Source of the DNA: an uncultured Ilyobacter sp.
Lineage (GTDB): Bacteria > Fusobacteriota > Fusobacteriia > Fusobacteriales > Fusobacteriaceae
NCBI RefSeq assembly: GCF_963668515.1
Contig: NZ_OY764864.1
Coordinates: forward strand, 372,001 to 436,000
Length of the DNA: 64,000 nt
Reading direction: 5' to 3'
The notes under the pieces are model-generated. The model saw nothing but the letters and a program-made list of their open reading frames with translations, did no database searches and had not been told where the DNA came from. Below, piece by piece: positions 8,743 through 18,932 of the stretch; the first letter of the stretch is position 1, and every line of letters starts with the position of its first letter. The translations under genes and the position numbers were made by a program.

Positions 8743-9711
8743 ATGAAGATTTATGTGGCACCTATGGCTGGTGTGACTGATTATACATATAGAAGAATAA
8801 TGAAGGAGTTTCATCCTGACCTGTTGTTTACAGAGATGGTAAGTGTAAATGCAGTGGAGATGGCCAACGACAAAACTATAAATAAAATGCTGAGACTACT
8901 GCCAGATGATGCAGTGCAGATCTTCGGGAAAGATATAGAGATAATGAAAAACAGCGCAAAATATGTAGAAAATCTAGGGGTGAAACATATAGATGTGAAT
9001 ATGGGATGCCCGGTACCTAAGATAATCAAAAACGGATATGGGTCTGCCATGCTAGAAGATCCAGAGCATGCAAGAAAAATGATGCTGGAACTTCGCAGGT
9101 CTCTGAAGCCTGAAACAGGATTATCTATGAAGATAAGAATAGGCTATAAAAACCACAAGGATCCTCTGAGGTTTGCAAAAATAGCCCAGGAGGCTGGATG
9201 TGAACATATAACCATACACGGGAGAACAAAGGAGCAGATGTATTCTGGAACTGCAGACTGGGATGTGATAAAAGATGTGAAATCCCAGGTGAATATCCCT
9301 GTAATAGGGAACGGAGATATATTTACTCCTGAAGATGCCTACCAAAAGGCGATGTACTCAAAGGTAGACGGTGTGATGCTTGCTAGGGGGATATACGGCA
9401 ATCCCTGGCTTATAAAGCAAGTGAGAGAGATGTTTGAAGACGGGAAGGTAACCACTGTCCCTACCGCCGATGACAAGGTAGATATGGCAATAAAACATGT
9501 GAAATATGCCAGAGAAGACCACCCAGAGAGAGGGTTTTATTTTGAGATAAGAAAACATCTATGCTGGTATATAAAGGGATTAAAAAATGCAACTCACGTA
9601 AAAAACCTCATAAACAGATCAGAATCTTATGAGGAAATTATTGAAATACTTGAAAATCTGAGAAAAGCAAATATTCAAAATAACGAGGGTGGAATATCTA
9701 ATGAGCAATGA
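8743..9711 (+). CDS. dus: tRNA-dihydrouridine synthase
   Basis: The 322-residue flavoenzyme reduces specific uridines in the D-loop of tRNA with NADPH. It shows the N-terminal FMN-barrel start YVAPMAGVTDYTYRR, the catalytic cysteine segment DVNMGCPVPKIIKNGYGSAM near residue 90, and the phosphate-binding strand IPVIGNGDIF and VMLARGIYGNPW. Length fits the DusB-like bacterial group. It has its own promoter 60 bases upstream and a GGGGG-type ribosome binding site. Its last 11 bases overlap the start of mutS. Confidence 0.94.
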   Translation: MKIYVAPMAGVTDYTYRRIMKEFHPDLLFTEMVSVNAVEMANDKTINKMLRLLPDDAVQIFGKDIEIMKNSAKYVENLGVKHIDVNMGCPVPKIIKNGYGSAMLEDPEHARKMMLELRRSLKPETGLSMKIRIGYKNHKDPLRFAKIAQEAGCEHITIHGRTKEQMYSGTADWDVIKDVKSQVNIPVIGNGDIFTPEDAYQKAMYSKVDGVMLARGIYGNPWLIKQVREMFEDGKVTTVPTADDKVDMAIKHVKYAREDHPERGFYFEIRKHLCWYIKGLKNATHVKNLINRSESYEEIIEILENLRKANIQNNEGGISNEQ

Positions 9712-12310
9712 AACACCACTGATGAAACAATATAGAGAGATAAAAGAGGAGAACAGAGACAGCATCCTCTTTTTTAGACTTGGGGATTTTTATGAGATGT
9801 TTTTTGACGATGCAGTCATAGCATCTAAAGAACTGGGGATAACCCTCACAAGCAGAAATAAAGAAAAAGGACAGAATGTACCTCTAGCGGGGATACCTTA
9901 TCACTCATCGGCATCCTATATGGCCAAACTTGTAAGGAAGGGGTACAAGGTCGCAGTGTGCGAGCAGGTGGAAGATCCAAAGACTGCCAAAGGGATAGTA
10001 AAAAGAGAGGTAGTGAAGGTAATCACCCCGGGGACTGTAATAGATACAGATTATTTGGATGATAAGAGTAACAACTATTTACTCTGTGTGTATATAAAAG
10101 GAGACAGAGCAGGGATAGCATATGTGGATATAACTACGGGGGAATTTAAAACCACGGAACTGGAAGGGGAAGATATAATATCTAAGGCCCTTAATGAGGT
10201 GCATAAGATATCTCCCAATGAGATCATAGTAGAGGAAAAGACCTATGAGAATTTTTCTGATAAATTTAAAAATTATGCAGCTATCAGTGAGCTGACTATG
10301 CAGAGTGTTTCCTTTGCAAAAAACAGCGAAGAGATACTAAAAGATTACTTTAGGGTGATCTCCCTAGACAGCTACGGACTCAAAGGTAAGAAGGAAGCGG
10401 TGGCTGCAGGGGCTATGGCACTAGAATATGTCTTGGAACTACAAAAATATAATGAACTGCCTATAAATAAAATATCCTATGAAAATAGTGAAGAACATAT
10501 GGATCTGAATCTGACTACCCAGAGAAATCTGGAGCTTATTCAAAATCAAAGAGAAAAATCTAGTTTAGGAACTCTTTTATGGGTGCTTGATTGCTGCAAG
10601 ACCTCTATGGGAACGAGGATGCTTAAAAGCTTTATAAAAAATCCACTACTCAAGGTTGAGAAGATTGAAAAAAGGCAGGAGGATATAGGGTATTTTATAG
10701 ATGAGGTTCTTATCCGTGAAGAGATAAGAGAGATTCTGAAAAATATATATGATATAGAAAGACTCATAGGAAAGGTTATAATGGGAACCGAAAACGGGCG
10801 TGACCTTATTGCCCTTAAGAAGTCCATAAGAGGAGCACTGGAAATATTAAAAATACTTGGAAACAGACAGCTATTCGAGAGTGACCTTGAAAAGCTGATA
10901 GAGATATATAACCTCATAGAAAAATCCATAAATGAGGAACCTCCATTCTCTGTAAGAGAGGGAGGGATGATAAAAAGCGGATATAATCCTGAGTTGGATG
11001 AGCTTCACGATCTCTCTAAAAGCGGTAAAAACTATATATTGGATATAGAAAGAAGAGAGAGGGAAAGAACCGAGATAAAAAACCTCAAGGTGAAATATAA
11101 CAAGGTATTTGGGTATTTTATAGAGGTGACAAGAGCCAACTCATCCCTTGTACCAGAAGATTACATAAGAAAACAGACTCTGACAAATGCCGAAAGGTAT
11201 ATAACACCTGAACTGAAAGACTATGAATCTAAGGTTTTAAATGCCAAAGAGAAGATAGAGGCCTTGGAATATCAGATTTTTAAAGAGATATCTTCTGAAA
11301 TAAAAGAGGAAAATCGGGTTTTTCAGGAGTTGGCACAAAATCTGGCTTATCTGGATGTTGTGACCTCCCTTTCAGATGTGGCTATAAAAAATGATTATGT
11401 GAAACCCGAGGTTTTTGAAGGATTTTCACTGGATATAAAGGGTGGGAGACATCCTATAGTAGAAAAACTTGTGGGTCCGGGAGACTTTGTAAAAAATGAC
11501 ATACTATTAGATGAGGACAAGAGTATAATAATACTGACAGGACCCAATATGGCTGGAAAATCCACCTATATGAAACAGCTTGCCCTTATAATACTTATGG
11601 CACAGGTGGGTTCTTATGTCCCGGCAGACCATGCCAAGATAGGAATAGTGGATAAGATATTTACAAGGGTAGGAGCAAGTGATGATCTCGTAAGTGGTCA
11701 GTCAACATTTATGGTGGAGATGAGCGAGGTAGCAAATATAGTCAACAGCGCCACAGAAAAATCCTTTGTAATTTTGGATGAGGTGGGAAGAGGTACTTCT
11801 ACTTTTGACGGAATATCAATAGCCAGCTCAATAACAGAGTATATCCATGACAAGATAGGATCAAAAACTATCTTTGCAACTCACTATCATGAACTCACTG
11901 AATTAGAGGGGAAACTAGAAAAAGCTGTGAACTACAGGATAGAGGTAAAAGAGACAGAGAATGATGTGGTCTTCCTGAGGGAGATAGTAAAAGGCGGGGC
12001 TGATAAGTCCTATGGAATAGAGGTGGCAAGGCTTGCAGGTCTTCCTCGGGAGATACTAAACAAGTCAAAGGCCACTCTTAAATCTCTCGAGGCTAAAAGG
12101 GCTCTGATTGAGAAAAAAATGAAGGGAGAGCAACTCTCACTCTTCGGCGGAGCAATAGAAACAGAGGAGATACCTTTAGAAGAGGAAAAAAGAGTAGTGA
12201 CACCAGAAGAGGAAAAGGCAATTGAGATCATATGTGATACAGATCTTAATTCCCTTACTCCCCTTGATGCCCTGGTAAAACTCAGTGAATTGAAAAAAAT
12301 GTTGAAATAG
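9701..12310 (+). CDS. mutS: DNA mismatch repair protein MutS
   Basis: An 869-residue MutS. The N-terminal mismatch-reading motif is FRLGDFYEMFFDDA (Phe-x-Glu), followed by connector, lever and clamp domains, then the ATPase with Walker A TGPNMAGKSTYMKQ near residue 610, Walker B VILDEVGRGTSTFDG and the His motif ATHYHELTEL. The C-terminal tail ends in a small helical dimer segment. It detects mispairs and recruits MutL. I choose ATG 9701 (MSNETPLMKQY) because GAGGGTGG lies eight bases upstream; ATG 9689 lies inside that signal. mutL is not in the window. Confidence 0.97.
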   Translation: MSNETPLMKQYREIKEENRDSILFFRLGDFYEMFFDDAVIASKELGITLTSRNKEKGQNVPLAGIPYHSSASYMAKLVRKGYKVAVCEQVEDPKTAKGIVKREVVKVITPGTVIDTDYLDDKSNNYLLCVYIKGDRAGIAYVDITTGEFKTTELEGEDIISKALNEVHKISPNEIIVEEKTYENFSDKFKNYAAISELTMQSVSFAKNSEEILKDYFRVISLDSYGLKGKKEAVAAGAMALEYVLELQKYNELPINKISYENSEEHMDLNLTTQRNLELIQNQREKSSLGTLLWVLDCCKTSMGTRMLKSFIKNPLLKVEKIEKRQEDIGYFIDEVLIREEIREILKNIYDIERLIGKVIMGTENGRDLIALKKSIRGALEILKILGNRQLFESDLEKLIEIYNLIEKSINEEPPFSVREGGMIKSGYNPELDELHDLSKSGKNYILDIERRERERTEIKNLKVKYNKVFGYFIEVTRANSSLVPEDYIRKQTLTNAERYITPELKDYESKVLNAKEKIEALEYQIFKEISSEIKEENRVFQELAQNLAYLDVVTSLSDVAIKNDYVKPEVFEGFSLDIKGGRHPIVEKLVGPGDFVKNDILLDEDKSIIILTGPNMAGKSTYMKQLALIILMAQVGSYVPADHAKIGIVDKIFTRVGASDDLVSGQSTFMVEMSEVANIVNSATEKSFVILDEVGRGTSTFDGISIASSITEYIHDKIGSKTIFATHYHELTELEGKLEKAVNYRIEVKETENDVVFLREIVKGGADKSYGIEVARLAGLPREILNKSKATLKSLEAKRALIEKKMKGEQLSLFGGAIETEEIPLEEEKRVVTPEEEKAIEIICDTDLNSLTPLDALVKLSELKKMLK

Positions 12311-12319
12311 GAGGCAGCT

Positions 12320-15019
12320 ATGCTCAAGAAGGGTATCTACATTTTAGCGGGGATCCTCGTAATTGTTTTGGGATACTTGAACTATTTTAAAGAGGAAAAA
12401 GCCATCGAAGTAAAGACGGACAATAAGGTAGAAACCTCAAATGTCAACTATGAATCCGAGGGGTACCGTATAGAGGCAGGAACCCAGATAGATGATCTAG
12501 ACACCAAGGAGACCAGTTTTAAATTAGCAAAGGCTTTTTTTGAAGATATGAGTCTCAAAGGGGACACTGTATTTATAGACAGCCTGAAAAACCTTATCCT
12601 AAATGGAAATATAGAGGGGATAAGTGTAAACGGGTGGAAATTTAACGCTGAAAATGCAAAATATAACAGTGATCTTTCTATAATACGTTCTGACTCAGGT
12701 GTGACGGCCTCTAATGATGAAAAGAATATAAAAGTTTCTGGAAAGAACTTTGAAACTGACATCAAAATGAGCTATGTGAATTTAGATGGCGATATACTGA
12801 TGGAAAGTGAGAAAATAAAAGTAAATGCAGACAAGGTAAGATACAGTGATGAGACCAAGATCGCAGACATAACGGGAAATATAAGGGTAAGTGGAGAAAA
12901 TCTCAGTGAAGATACTCCGGGCTCTCTTGCAGGGAGTTTTGAAAATGCGAGATATAACTTGGAATCTAAGATTTTAGAATCCTGGAATCCCTTTGTGATA
13001 GATTACAACGGAGTGAAATTATACGGAGAAAAACTGATCTACTATGAAGAAACAGGAGACTTTCTTGTATCTGAAAATGTTCATGCCGAAAAGGACGGAT
13101 TTACCCTCTACATGGACAGTATAGAGCACAAATCAGCTGAGAACACAGTAATCTTCCACGGGGAAATTTATGGTGGAGATGAGATATACTCTATAAGGGG
13201 AAAGAACGGATACTACAACACCTTGAAAAAACAGATGGAGCTAAAGGGAGACGTAGTTGTAAGCTCTAAAGATGGAAAAGAGCTAAAAGCTGACAGAGGG
13301 GTCTATGAAACAGAGACAAAAGTTTTATATGCCTATGGGGAGAAAAAAGACGTGGTCTATAAATCTCCAGAGGGTAAGGTAACTTCTAAAGAGATAATAT
13401 ATAAAAGTGAAACAGAGGAACTTTTCCTAAATAAAAAATATACCTTTTCAAATGAGGAATACACCAGCAAGGGTGAGAAATTTTACTATAATAATCTCAC
13501 TGGAGCCGGAAAAGCTGAAAAGGGAGATATAAAAAGCAAAGAATTTTACGGAAAAGGAAATCTTGTAGAGTTTAACACCCAGAAAAAATATTATGAGGCT
13601 GTGGGAGATGCTTATTTTGAAAATGCAGATTATTCTGTAGAAAGTTCTAAACTCACCTATGATCAGAATTCTGGTCAGGTCACTGTTCCAGGTAAGTATA
13701 CTGCCAGAGGAAAGAGCAAAAATGAAATTTTCAAAGGACTTGAAGCTACCTACAATACCCAGACAGGAGATTTTGTGTCTCCTGGAAAGTTTGAGGGAGA
13801 AAATGCCGATTATAATTTTGAAGGTGTAGATCTCACATATAATAAGATCAGTGGAATAGGTAAGATTGACAGAGATATAGTCATAACCGGAAAAAGAAAC
13901 GGTACAAAGATTACAGGAGACAGAGGAAACTTTAAAAACGGTGAGTTTGCAGATATTATAGGAAATATAATAGTAGAAAGCAAAGATATCACAGCAACGG
14001 GAAACAAGGCGACATATAAACAACAGGAAAACAAGGTTTACATTCCTGGAGATATAAAGCTGAAAGGTAAAAAGTCCAATTTTGACGGAATTATGAGAGA
14101 CGGAGTTTTCGATACAGAAAAATCTGTGTATACTGGAAAGGCCTTTAGGGGTAAGAGTGACACCGCCACAGCTTCTGGGGACACTATAAAATACTATACT
14201 GAAAAAGACTCCTTTGAGCTCACTGGAAACGTCATATTAAAAGACCCGGAAACAGAGGTAAGAGGTTCACAGGCTGAGTATTTCATCGATTCAAATGAGA
14301 TATTGGCAAAACAGCCCTTTAAAGTATTTTATGACAACCTTGTCATAAACTCTGCAAGGGGTAAATTTAATATGGATACCAAGTCTCTAGATGGAAATAA
14401 GGTTGTAATCACCTCAGACAAGGAAGAAAAACTTCAGGGAGACCACGTATTTGGCTCTTTTGCAGATAAAAAAGTGGACTTTGTGGGGAATGTAAAGGCA
14501 TCTATGTATCAAATTGATAAAAAGACAGGAAAAAAGGAACCTGTTAATTTTGAGGGGAACTCGGCCAGAGTTTACTTTATAGAGGATAACGGATATAAGG
14601 CCACCAGAAGTGAGATAAAAAATAATGGAGTATTCAGATACAGCGGGATGACCCTATATTCAGACTACCTGGAATTAGACCTTCTGAGAAATCTGGCCCT
14701 AGGAAGAGAGGGAAGCCGGCTGGTCATGGAAAACGGAACTGAGGTGACCTCTGATATAGTGGATGTGAACCTCACTACAGAGGTGGCAAATCTCATAAAC
14801 AATGTAGAGATAACCAATTTCAGCCAGGAATCGGGATATACTAAAGCTACTGCAGACAGGGGTATAATCAAAAATAAAGAAAAAATCGCAGAACTTGAAG
14901 GAAGGGTAAAGGCTGAGACTGCCACTGCGACTATAGAGGCTGACAGAGGGATCTATAATATGAACACCAATAAATTTAAGGCGATAGGGAATGTATTTAT
15001 AAATTATAAAACAAATTAA
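12320..15019 (+). CDS. Very long LptC/OstA-like periplasmic LPS-transport protein
   Basis: An 899-residue protein with an N-terminal membrane anchor (GIYILAGILVIVLGYLNYF) followed by some 850 residues of repeating beta-strand units of the OstA/LptA type (patterns such as NARYNLESKILESW, GDNARYNFEG-like, GDIKLKG, GNVILKDPETEVRG and GRVKAETATATIEADRG). E. coli LptC and LptA are each under 200 residues, so this one polypeptide could cover several jellyroll units. It lies between mutS and lptB with a good AGGAGG, and the adjacent LptB ATPase supports a role in carrying lipopolysaccharide across the periplasm. No C-terminal barrel like that of LptD is seen. Confidence 0.82.
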   Translation: MLKKGIYILAGILVIVLGYLNYFKEEKAIEVKTDNKVETSNVNYESEGYRIEAGTQIDDLDTKETSFKLAKAFFEDMSLKGDTVFIDSLKNLILNGNIEGISVNGWKFNAENAKYNSDLSIIRSDSGVTASNDEKNIKVSGKNFETDIKMSYVNLDGDILMESEKIKVNADKVRYSDETKIADITGNIRVSGENLSEDTPGSLAGSFENARYNLESKILESWNPFVIDYNGVKLYGEKLIYYEETGDFLVSENVHAEKDGFTLYMDSIEHKSAENTVIFHGEIYGGDEIYSIRGKNGYYNTLKKQMELKGDVVVSSKDGKELKADRGVYETETKVLYAYGEKKDVVYKSPEGKVTSKEIIYKSETEELFLNKKYTFSNEEYTSKGEKFYYNNLTGAGKAEKGDIKSKEFYGKGNLVEFNTQKKYYEAVGDAYFENADYSVESSKLTYDQNSGQVTVPGKYTARGKSKNEIFKGLEATYNTQTGDFVSPGKFEGENADYNFEGVDLTYNKISGIGKIDRDIVITGKRNGTKITGDRGNFKNGEFADIIGNIIVESKDITATGNKATYKQQENKVYIPGDIKLKGKKSNFDGIMRDGVFDTEKSVYTGKAFRGKSDTATASGDTIKYYTEKDSFELTGNVILKDPETEVRGSQAEYFIDSNEILAKQPFKVFYDNLVINSARGKFNMDTKSLDGNKVVITSDKEEKLQGDHVFGSFADKKVDFVGNVKASMYQIDKKTGKKEPVNFEGNSARVYFIEDNGYKATRSEIKNNGVFRYSGMTLYSDYLELDLLRNLALGREGSRLVMENGTEVTSDIVDVNLTTEVANLINNVEITNFSQESGYTKATADRGIIKNKEKIAELEGRVKAETATATIEADRGIYNMNTNKFKAIGNVFINYKTN

Positions 15020-15033
15020 GGAGAGATCTCCAT

Positions 15034-15759
15034 ATGAAAAGTATAATAGCACAGGATCTGTGCAAGAGTTATAAAAAAAGAAGAGTAGTCAATGGAGTCA
15101 GTCTAGAAGTGAAAAAGGGTGAAATAGTAGGCCTTCTAGGTCCTAACGGAGCAGGAAAGACAACCACTTTCTATATGATGACAGGTATAGTAAAACCCGA
15201 ATCTGGAAAGGTCTGGTGCAACGAGATGGATATAACAGGGCTGCCTATGTATAAAAGGGCCAATATGGGGATGGGATATCTGGCTCAGGAACCTTCGGTA
15301 TTTAGAAACCTCACTGTAGAAGAGAATATCTATGCCATCTTGGAGATGAGAAATATCCCTAAACCTGAGATGAAGGAAACTATGGAGAAATTATTAGAGG
15401 AATTCAAACTGTCTCACGTAGCTAAATCTCTTGGATATTCATTATCAGGTGGTGAAAGGAGAAGGGTTGAGATAGCGAGAACCATAGCGAATAATCCGGA
15501 CTTTATTCTTCTAGATGAACCCTTTGCAGGAGTGGATCCCATAGCAGTAGAGGATATACAGCAGATAATAAGATATCTAAAGGAAAAGGGGCTGGGTATA
15601 CTGATAACAGACCACAGTGTGAGAGAAACCTTGAGTATAACTGAAAAAGCTTATATAATGGCTCAGGGTCAGGTACTTATAAGCGGAACTCCTAAGGAGA
15701 TCACTGAAAATGAGATGGCCAGAAAAATTTATCTAGGAGAAGGATTTAAGCTAGATTAA
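15034..15759 (+). CDS. lptB: LPS export ABC transporter ATPase LptB
   Basis: A 241-residue ATP-binding cassette protein. Walker A is GPNGAGKTTTFYMM, the signature is YSLSGGERRRVEIAR and Walker B is FILLDEPFAGVDP; the FAGVDP form is characteristic of LptB. It powers extraction of lipopolysaccharide from the inner membrane together with the LptF/LptG permeases, which are encoded at 24.0-26.2 kb in this window. It follows the LptC/OstA-like gene by 14 bases with a GGAGAG site, so the two are one operon. Confidence 0.95.
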   Translation: MKSIIAQDLCKSYKKRRVVNGVSLEVKKGEIVGLLGPNGAGKTTTFYMMTGIVKPESGKVWCNEMDITGLPMYKRANMGMGYLAQEPSVFRNLTVEENIYAILEMRNIPKPEMKETMEKLLEEFKLSHVAKSLGYSLSGGERRRVEIARTIANNPDFILLDEPFAGVDPIAVEDIQQIIRYLKEKGLGILITDHSVRETLSITEKAYIMAQGQVLISGTPKEITENEMARKIYLGEGFKLD

Positions 15760-15829
15760 GTTTTGGTATCTTGGTAAGATATAATAAATTTTTAAAAATA
15801 TAAATTTACTTTTGAAACGGAGGAAATAT

Positions 15830-18436
15830 ATGCTTACAGGTAATGAAATCAGGCAGAGATTCGTAGAATTTTTTAAAGAGAAAGAACATAAGCACTATGA
15901 AAGTGCATCTCTTATCCCTGATGATCCTACACTTCTTCTTACGGTTGCAGGAATGGTTCCTTTTAAACCTTTCTTTTTGGGTCAGAAGGAAGCACCTAAT
16001 CCTAGAGTTGTAACTTATCAAAAATGTATAAGAACAAACGACCTTGAGAATGTGGGAAAAACAGCAAGACACCATACTTTTTTTGAAATGCTTGGTAACT
16101 TTTCTTTTGGAGATTATTTCAAAGAGGAGGCTATAGCCTGGTCTTGGGACTTTATAACTGAGGTTCTAGGACTTGAAAAAGAAAAAATATGGATATCGGT
16201 GTTTACCACTGACGATGAGGCGGAAAAAATATGGATTGAAAAGTGCAATATCCCAAAGGATAGAATAGTAAGACTGGGAGAAGAGGACAACTGGTGGTCT
16301 GCAGGGCCAACTGGTTCTTGCGGTCCGTGTTCTGAAATCTATGTGGATATGGGAATAGAATATGGGGGAGACGAAAACTCGAAGCCTGGAGATCCTGAGG
16401 CAGACGACAGGTTCCTGGAAATATGGAATCTTGTATTTACAGAGTGGAACAGAAAAGAAGATGGATCTTTGGAGCCACTTCCGAAGAAAAATATAGATAC
16501 CGGGGCCGGCCTAGAGAGAATAGCCTCGGTAGTGCAGAAAAAAGTAAATAACTATGAGACAGACCTCATACTTCCTATTATCAAAGAGGCAGGTAGAATG
16601 ACATCTTCTGAGTATGGTAAAACAGAAAAAACTGATTTTTCCCTTAAGGTAATAGCGGATCATATAAGAGGAATAAGCTTCCTTATAAATGACGGAGTTT
16701 TACCTTCTAATGAGGGAAGAGGTTATGTACTGAGAAGGGTCTTAAGAAGAGCGGTAAGACACGGAAGACTTTTGGGTACATCTGAAAACTTTCTGTATAA
16801 ACTAGTGGATAAAGTGGTGGAAATAATGAAAGGTGCCTACCCTGAAATCCTTGAAAATATGGAGCATATAAAGAAAATAATCAAAATAGAAGAGGATAAA
16901 TTTTCTCATACCCTAGGACAGGGGATGCAGATGGTAAATGATGAGATAGAAAAGGCAAAGGAATGTGGAGAGAATAAACTTTCTGGAGAGATAACCTTTA
17001 AACTCTATGACACCTATGGTTTTCCCTATGAGCTGACAGAAGAGATATGCGAAGAGAAAGGCATTGAAGTTTCTTTTGGGGAATTCACAGCCAAGATGGA
17101 AGAGCAGAAAGAGAGAGCCCGTTCTGCAAGAGAAGTGGTTATGGAAAAGGGACAGGACAGCTTTGTAGAGGAGTTTTATGACAAGTACGGGAAAACTGTA
17201 TTTGAGGGATATGAAAAACTTCAAAACAAAAGTATAGTCTATCATGTAGAAAATCTAGATGAGAACAAAGTGATGCTTATTTTTAACAAGACTCCTTTTT
17301 ATGCTGAATCTGGAGGACAGGCATCTGACCACGGAATTGTAACTGCTGAAGGTCTAAAAGGAAAGATAGTGGATGTGCAAAAGCAAAAAGAGATATTTAT
17401 GCACACGGTAGTTATAGAGGAGGGGATGGATCTTCTCAAAAAAGGTCTAGAGGTAACTCTCGCAGTGGATGATGAGAGAAGAAGAGACATAATGAGAAAT
17501 CATACGGCAACTCACCTCTTGCATAGGGCTCTAAAAGATGTACTAGGAAATCATGTACAGCAGGCAGGATCCCTTGTAGATGCAGACAGACTGAGATTTG
17601 ACTTTAATCATTATGAAGCCGTAACAAGAGACCAGCTAGAAGAAGTGGAAAAAATAGTAAACAGGGAGATATTTAAAAATACCTCTCTAAAGGTACAGCA
17701 TATGACCCTAGATGAGGCCAAAGAAAGTGGGACTACTGCTTTGTTTGGGGATAAATATGGAGATCTGGTAAGGGTAGTAAATGTACCGGGATACTCTTCT
17801 GAACTCTGCGGAGGGATACATGTAGACAGAACTGGGGAGATAGGTCTCTTTAATATCTTAACTGAAACAGGTGTAGCAGCAGGGACTAGAAGAATAGAAG
17901 CTACCACAGGTGTAGCGAGCTATAAGAGTGTAAATAAGATGGAAAGGCTGATACTCTCTGTATCTGATGCCCTAAAGACTGACCCAAAACACCTTGAAGA
18001 AAAGGTGGAGAAGACTATAGAGGCATTTAGGGAGACTACCAAAGAACTAGAGGCTCTGAAATCTAAGTTGGCTTCTTATGAGGCTAACTCCCTCTTTGAC
18101 AATATAGAGGAGATAAATAAGGTCAAGGTTCTCATAACAGCCTTTAAAGGTAAGGAAGCAGACTCACTGAGAGAGATAGTGGATAAAGCCAAGGATAAAC
18201 TTGGAAGCTGCATAATCGTTTTGGGAACAGACAATGAAAAGGCAGTCTTTGCTGTAGGGGTAACAAAAGACCTCATGTCTAAGGTAAAGGCCGGAGACCT
18301 TGTAAAAGAGATAGCAAAAATAGCGGGAGGAAACGGCGGCGGCAGACCCGACTTTGCACAGGCTGGAGGAAAAGATGGGAATAAGGTTCCTGAAGCTCTA
18401 GAGTATGCAAGAAAAATATTAACTGAAAAACTTTAA
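15830..18436 (+). CDS. alaS: Alanine--tRNA ligase
   Basis: An 868-residue class II synthetase. The catalytic core opens with IRQRFVEFFKEKEHKHYES, the motif 2 region contains RTNDLENVG, and the separate editing domain has the zinc-binding HTATHLLHRAL and CGGIHVDRTGEIG motifs. The C-terminal glycine-rich C-Ala segment GGNGGGRPDFAQAGGKD is complete. ATG 15830 follows GGAGG with normal spacing; the TTG at 15812 comes before that site and is not used. It charges tRNA(Ala) and clears mischarged Ser and Gly. Confidence 0.97.
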   Translation: MLTGNEIRQRFVEFFKEKEHKHYESASLIPDDPTLLLTVAGMVPFKPFFLGQKEAPNPRVVTYQKCIRTNDLENVGKTARHHTFFEMLGNFSFGDYFKEEAIAWSWDFITEVLGLEKEKIWISVFTTDDEAEKIWIEKCNIPKDRIVRLGEEDNWWSAGPTGSCGPCSEIYVDMGIEYGGDENSKPGDPEADDRFLEIWNLVFTEWNRKEDGSLEPLPKKNIDTGAGLERIASVVQKKVNNYETDLILPIIKEAGRMTSSEYGKTEKTDFSLKVIADHIRGISFLINDGVLPSNEGRGYVLRRVLRRAVRHGRLLGTSENFLYKLVDKVVEIMKGAYPEILENMEHIKKIIKIEEDKFSHTLGQGMQMVNDEIEKAKECGENKLSGEITFKLYDTYGFPYELTEEICEEKGIEVSFGEFTAKMEEQKERARSAREVVMEKGQDSFVEEFYDKYGKTVFEGYEKLQNKSIVYHVENLDENKVMLIFNKTPFYAESGGQASDHGIVTAEGLKGKIVDVQKQKEIFMHTVVIEEGMDLLKKGLEVTLAVDDERRRDIMRNHTATHLLHRALKDVLGNHVQQAGSLVDADRLRFDFNHYEAVTRDQLEEVEKIVNREIFKNTSLKVQHMTLDEAKESGTTALFGDKYGDLVRVVNVPGYSSELCGGIHVDRTGEIGLFNILTETGVAAGTRRIEATTGVASYKSVNKMERLILSVSDALKTDPKHLEEKVEKTIEAFRETTKELEALKSKLASYEANSLFDNIEEINKVKVLITAFKGKEADSLREIVDKAKDKLGSCIIVLGTDNEKAVFAVGVTKDLMSKVKAGDLVKEIAKIAGGNGGGRPDFAQAGGKDGNKVPEALEYARKILTEKL

Positions 18437-18443
18437 TCATTTT

Positions 18444-18459
18444 GACGGGGAGACCCGTC
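18444..18459 (+). other. Small GC hairpin after alaS
   Basis: GACGGG and CCCGTC pair around a GAGA tetraloop, followed by a short imperfect T-rich stretch (TCTTGGTTTT). GAGA is a stable GNRA loop. It could be a weak terminator or an RNA end between alaS and ruvX. Confidence 0.4.
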
Positions 18460-18497
18460 TCTTGGTTTTATATAGCGATGTAAAAGAGAGGTATAAA

Positions 18498-18917
18498 ATG
18501 TTTAAAAAATATCTTGCCCTCGATGTAGGAGATGTAAGGATAGGAGTTGCCAGGTCTGATGCTATGGGAATGTTTGCCCATCCACTAGAGGTAATAGACA
18601 GGACAAAAACAAAGGCCGTAAAAAGAGTACAGGAATTATGCAGGCAGGAAAATACCAAGAGTATAGTTGTAGGGATACCAAAAAGCCTGGACGGTCAGGA
18701 GAAAAGACAGGCTGAAAAAGTAAGGGAGTTTATAGAAAAGCTAAATGCAAGTATAGAGGGCCTGGAAATAATAGAAATAGACGAGAGGCTCTCTACAATT
18801 TCTGCAGAAAGAATGCTCAATGAAACAACTAACAAAGATGCCAGGGGAAAAAGAAAAGTAGTGGACAAGATAGCAGCGGCCATAATACTTCAGACATACC
18901 TTGACATGAAAAAATAG
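18498..18917 (+). CDS. ruvX: Putative Holliday junction resolvase / 5' pre-16S rRNA nuclease YqgF (RuvX)
   Basis: A 139-residue RNase H-like protein. The signature LALDVGDVRIGVARSDAMG gives the first catalytic Asp, IVVGIPKSLDGQ the middle motif, and DERLSTISAERML with a late Asp (VVDKIAAA) the rest. Family members process the 5' end of 16S rRNA. ATG 18498 is used because it has GAGAGGT upstream; the longer frame from 18462 adds 12 residues not seen in the family. alaS-ruvX proximity is common in bacteria. Confidence 0.92.
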   Translation: MFKKYLALDVGDVRIGVARSDAMGMFAHPLEVIDRTKTKAVKRVQELCRQENTKSIVVGIPKSLDGQEKRQAEKVREFIEKLNASIEGLEIIEIDERLSTISAERMLNETTNKDARGKRKVVDKIAAAIILQTYLDMKK

Positions 18918-18932
18918 AAAGTAGGAGGACAT

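Noticed and set aside
13448..14023. 191-residue minus-strand open frame
   Set aside because: Antisense shadow of the LptC/OstA-like gene; no ribosome binding site or recognisable domain.
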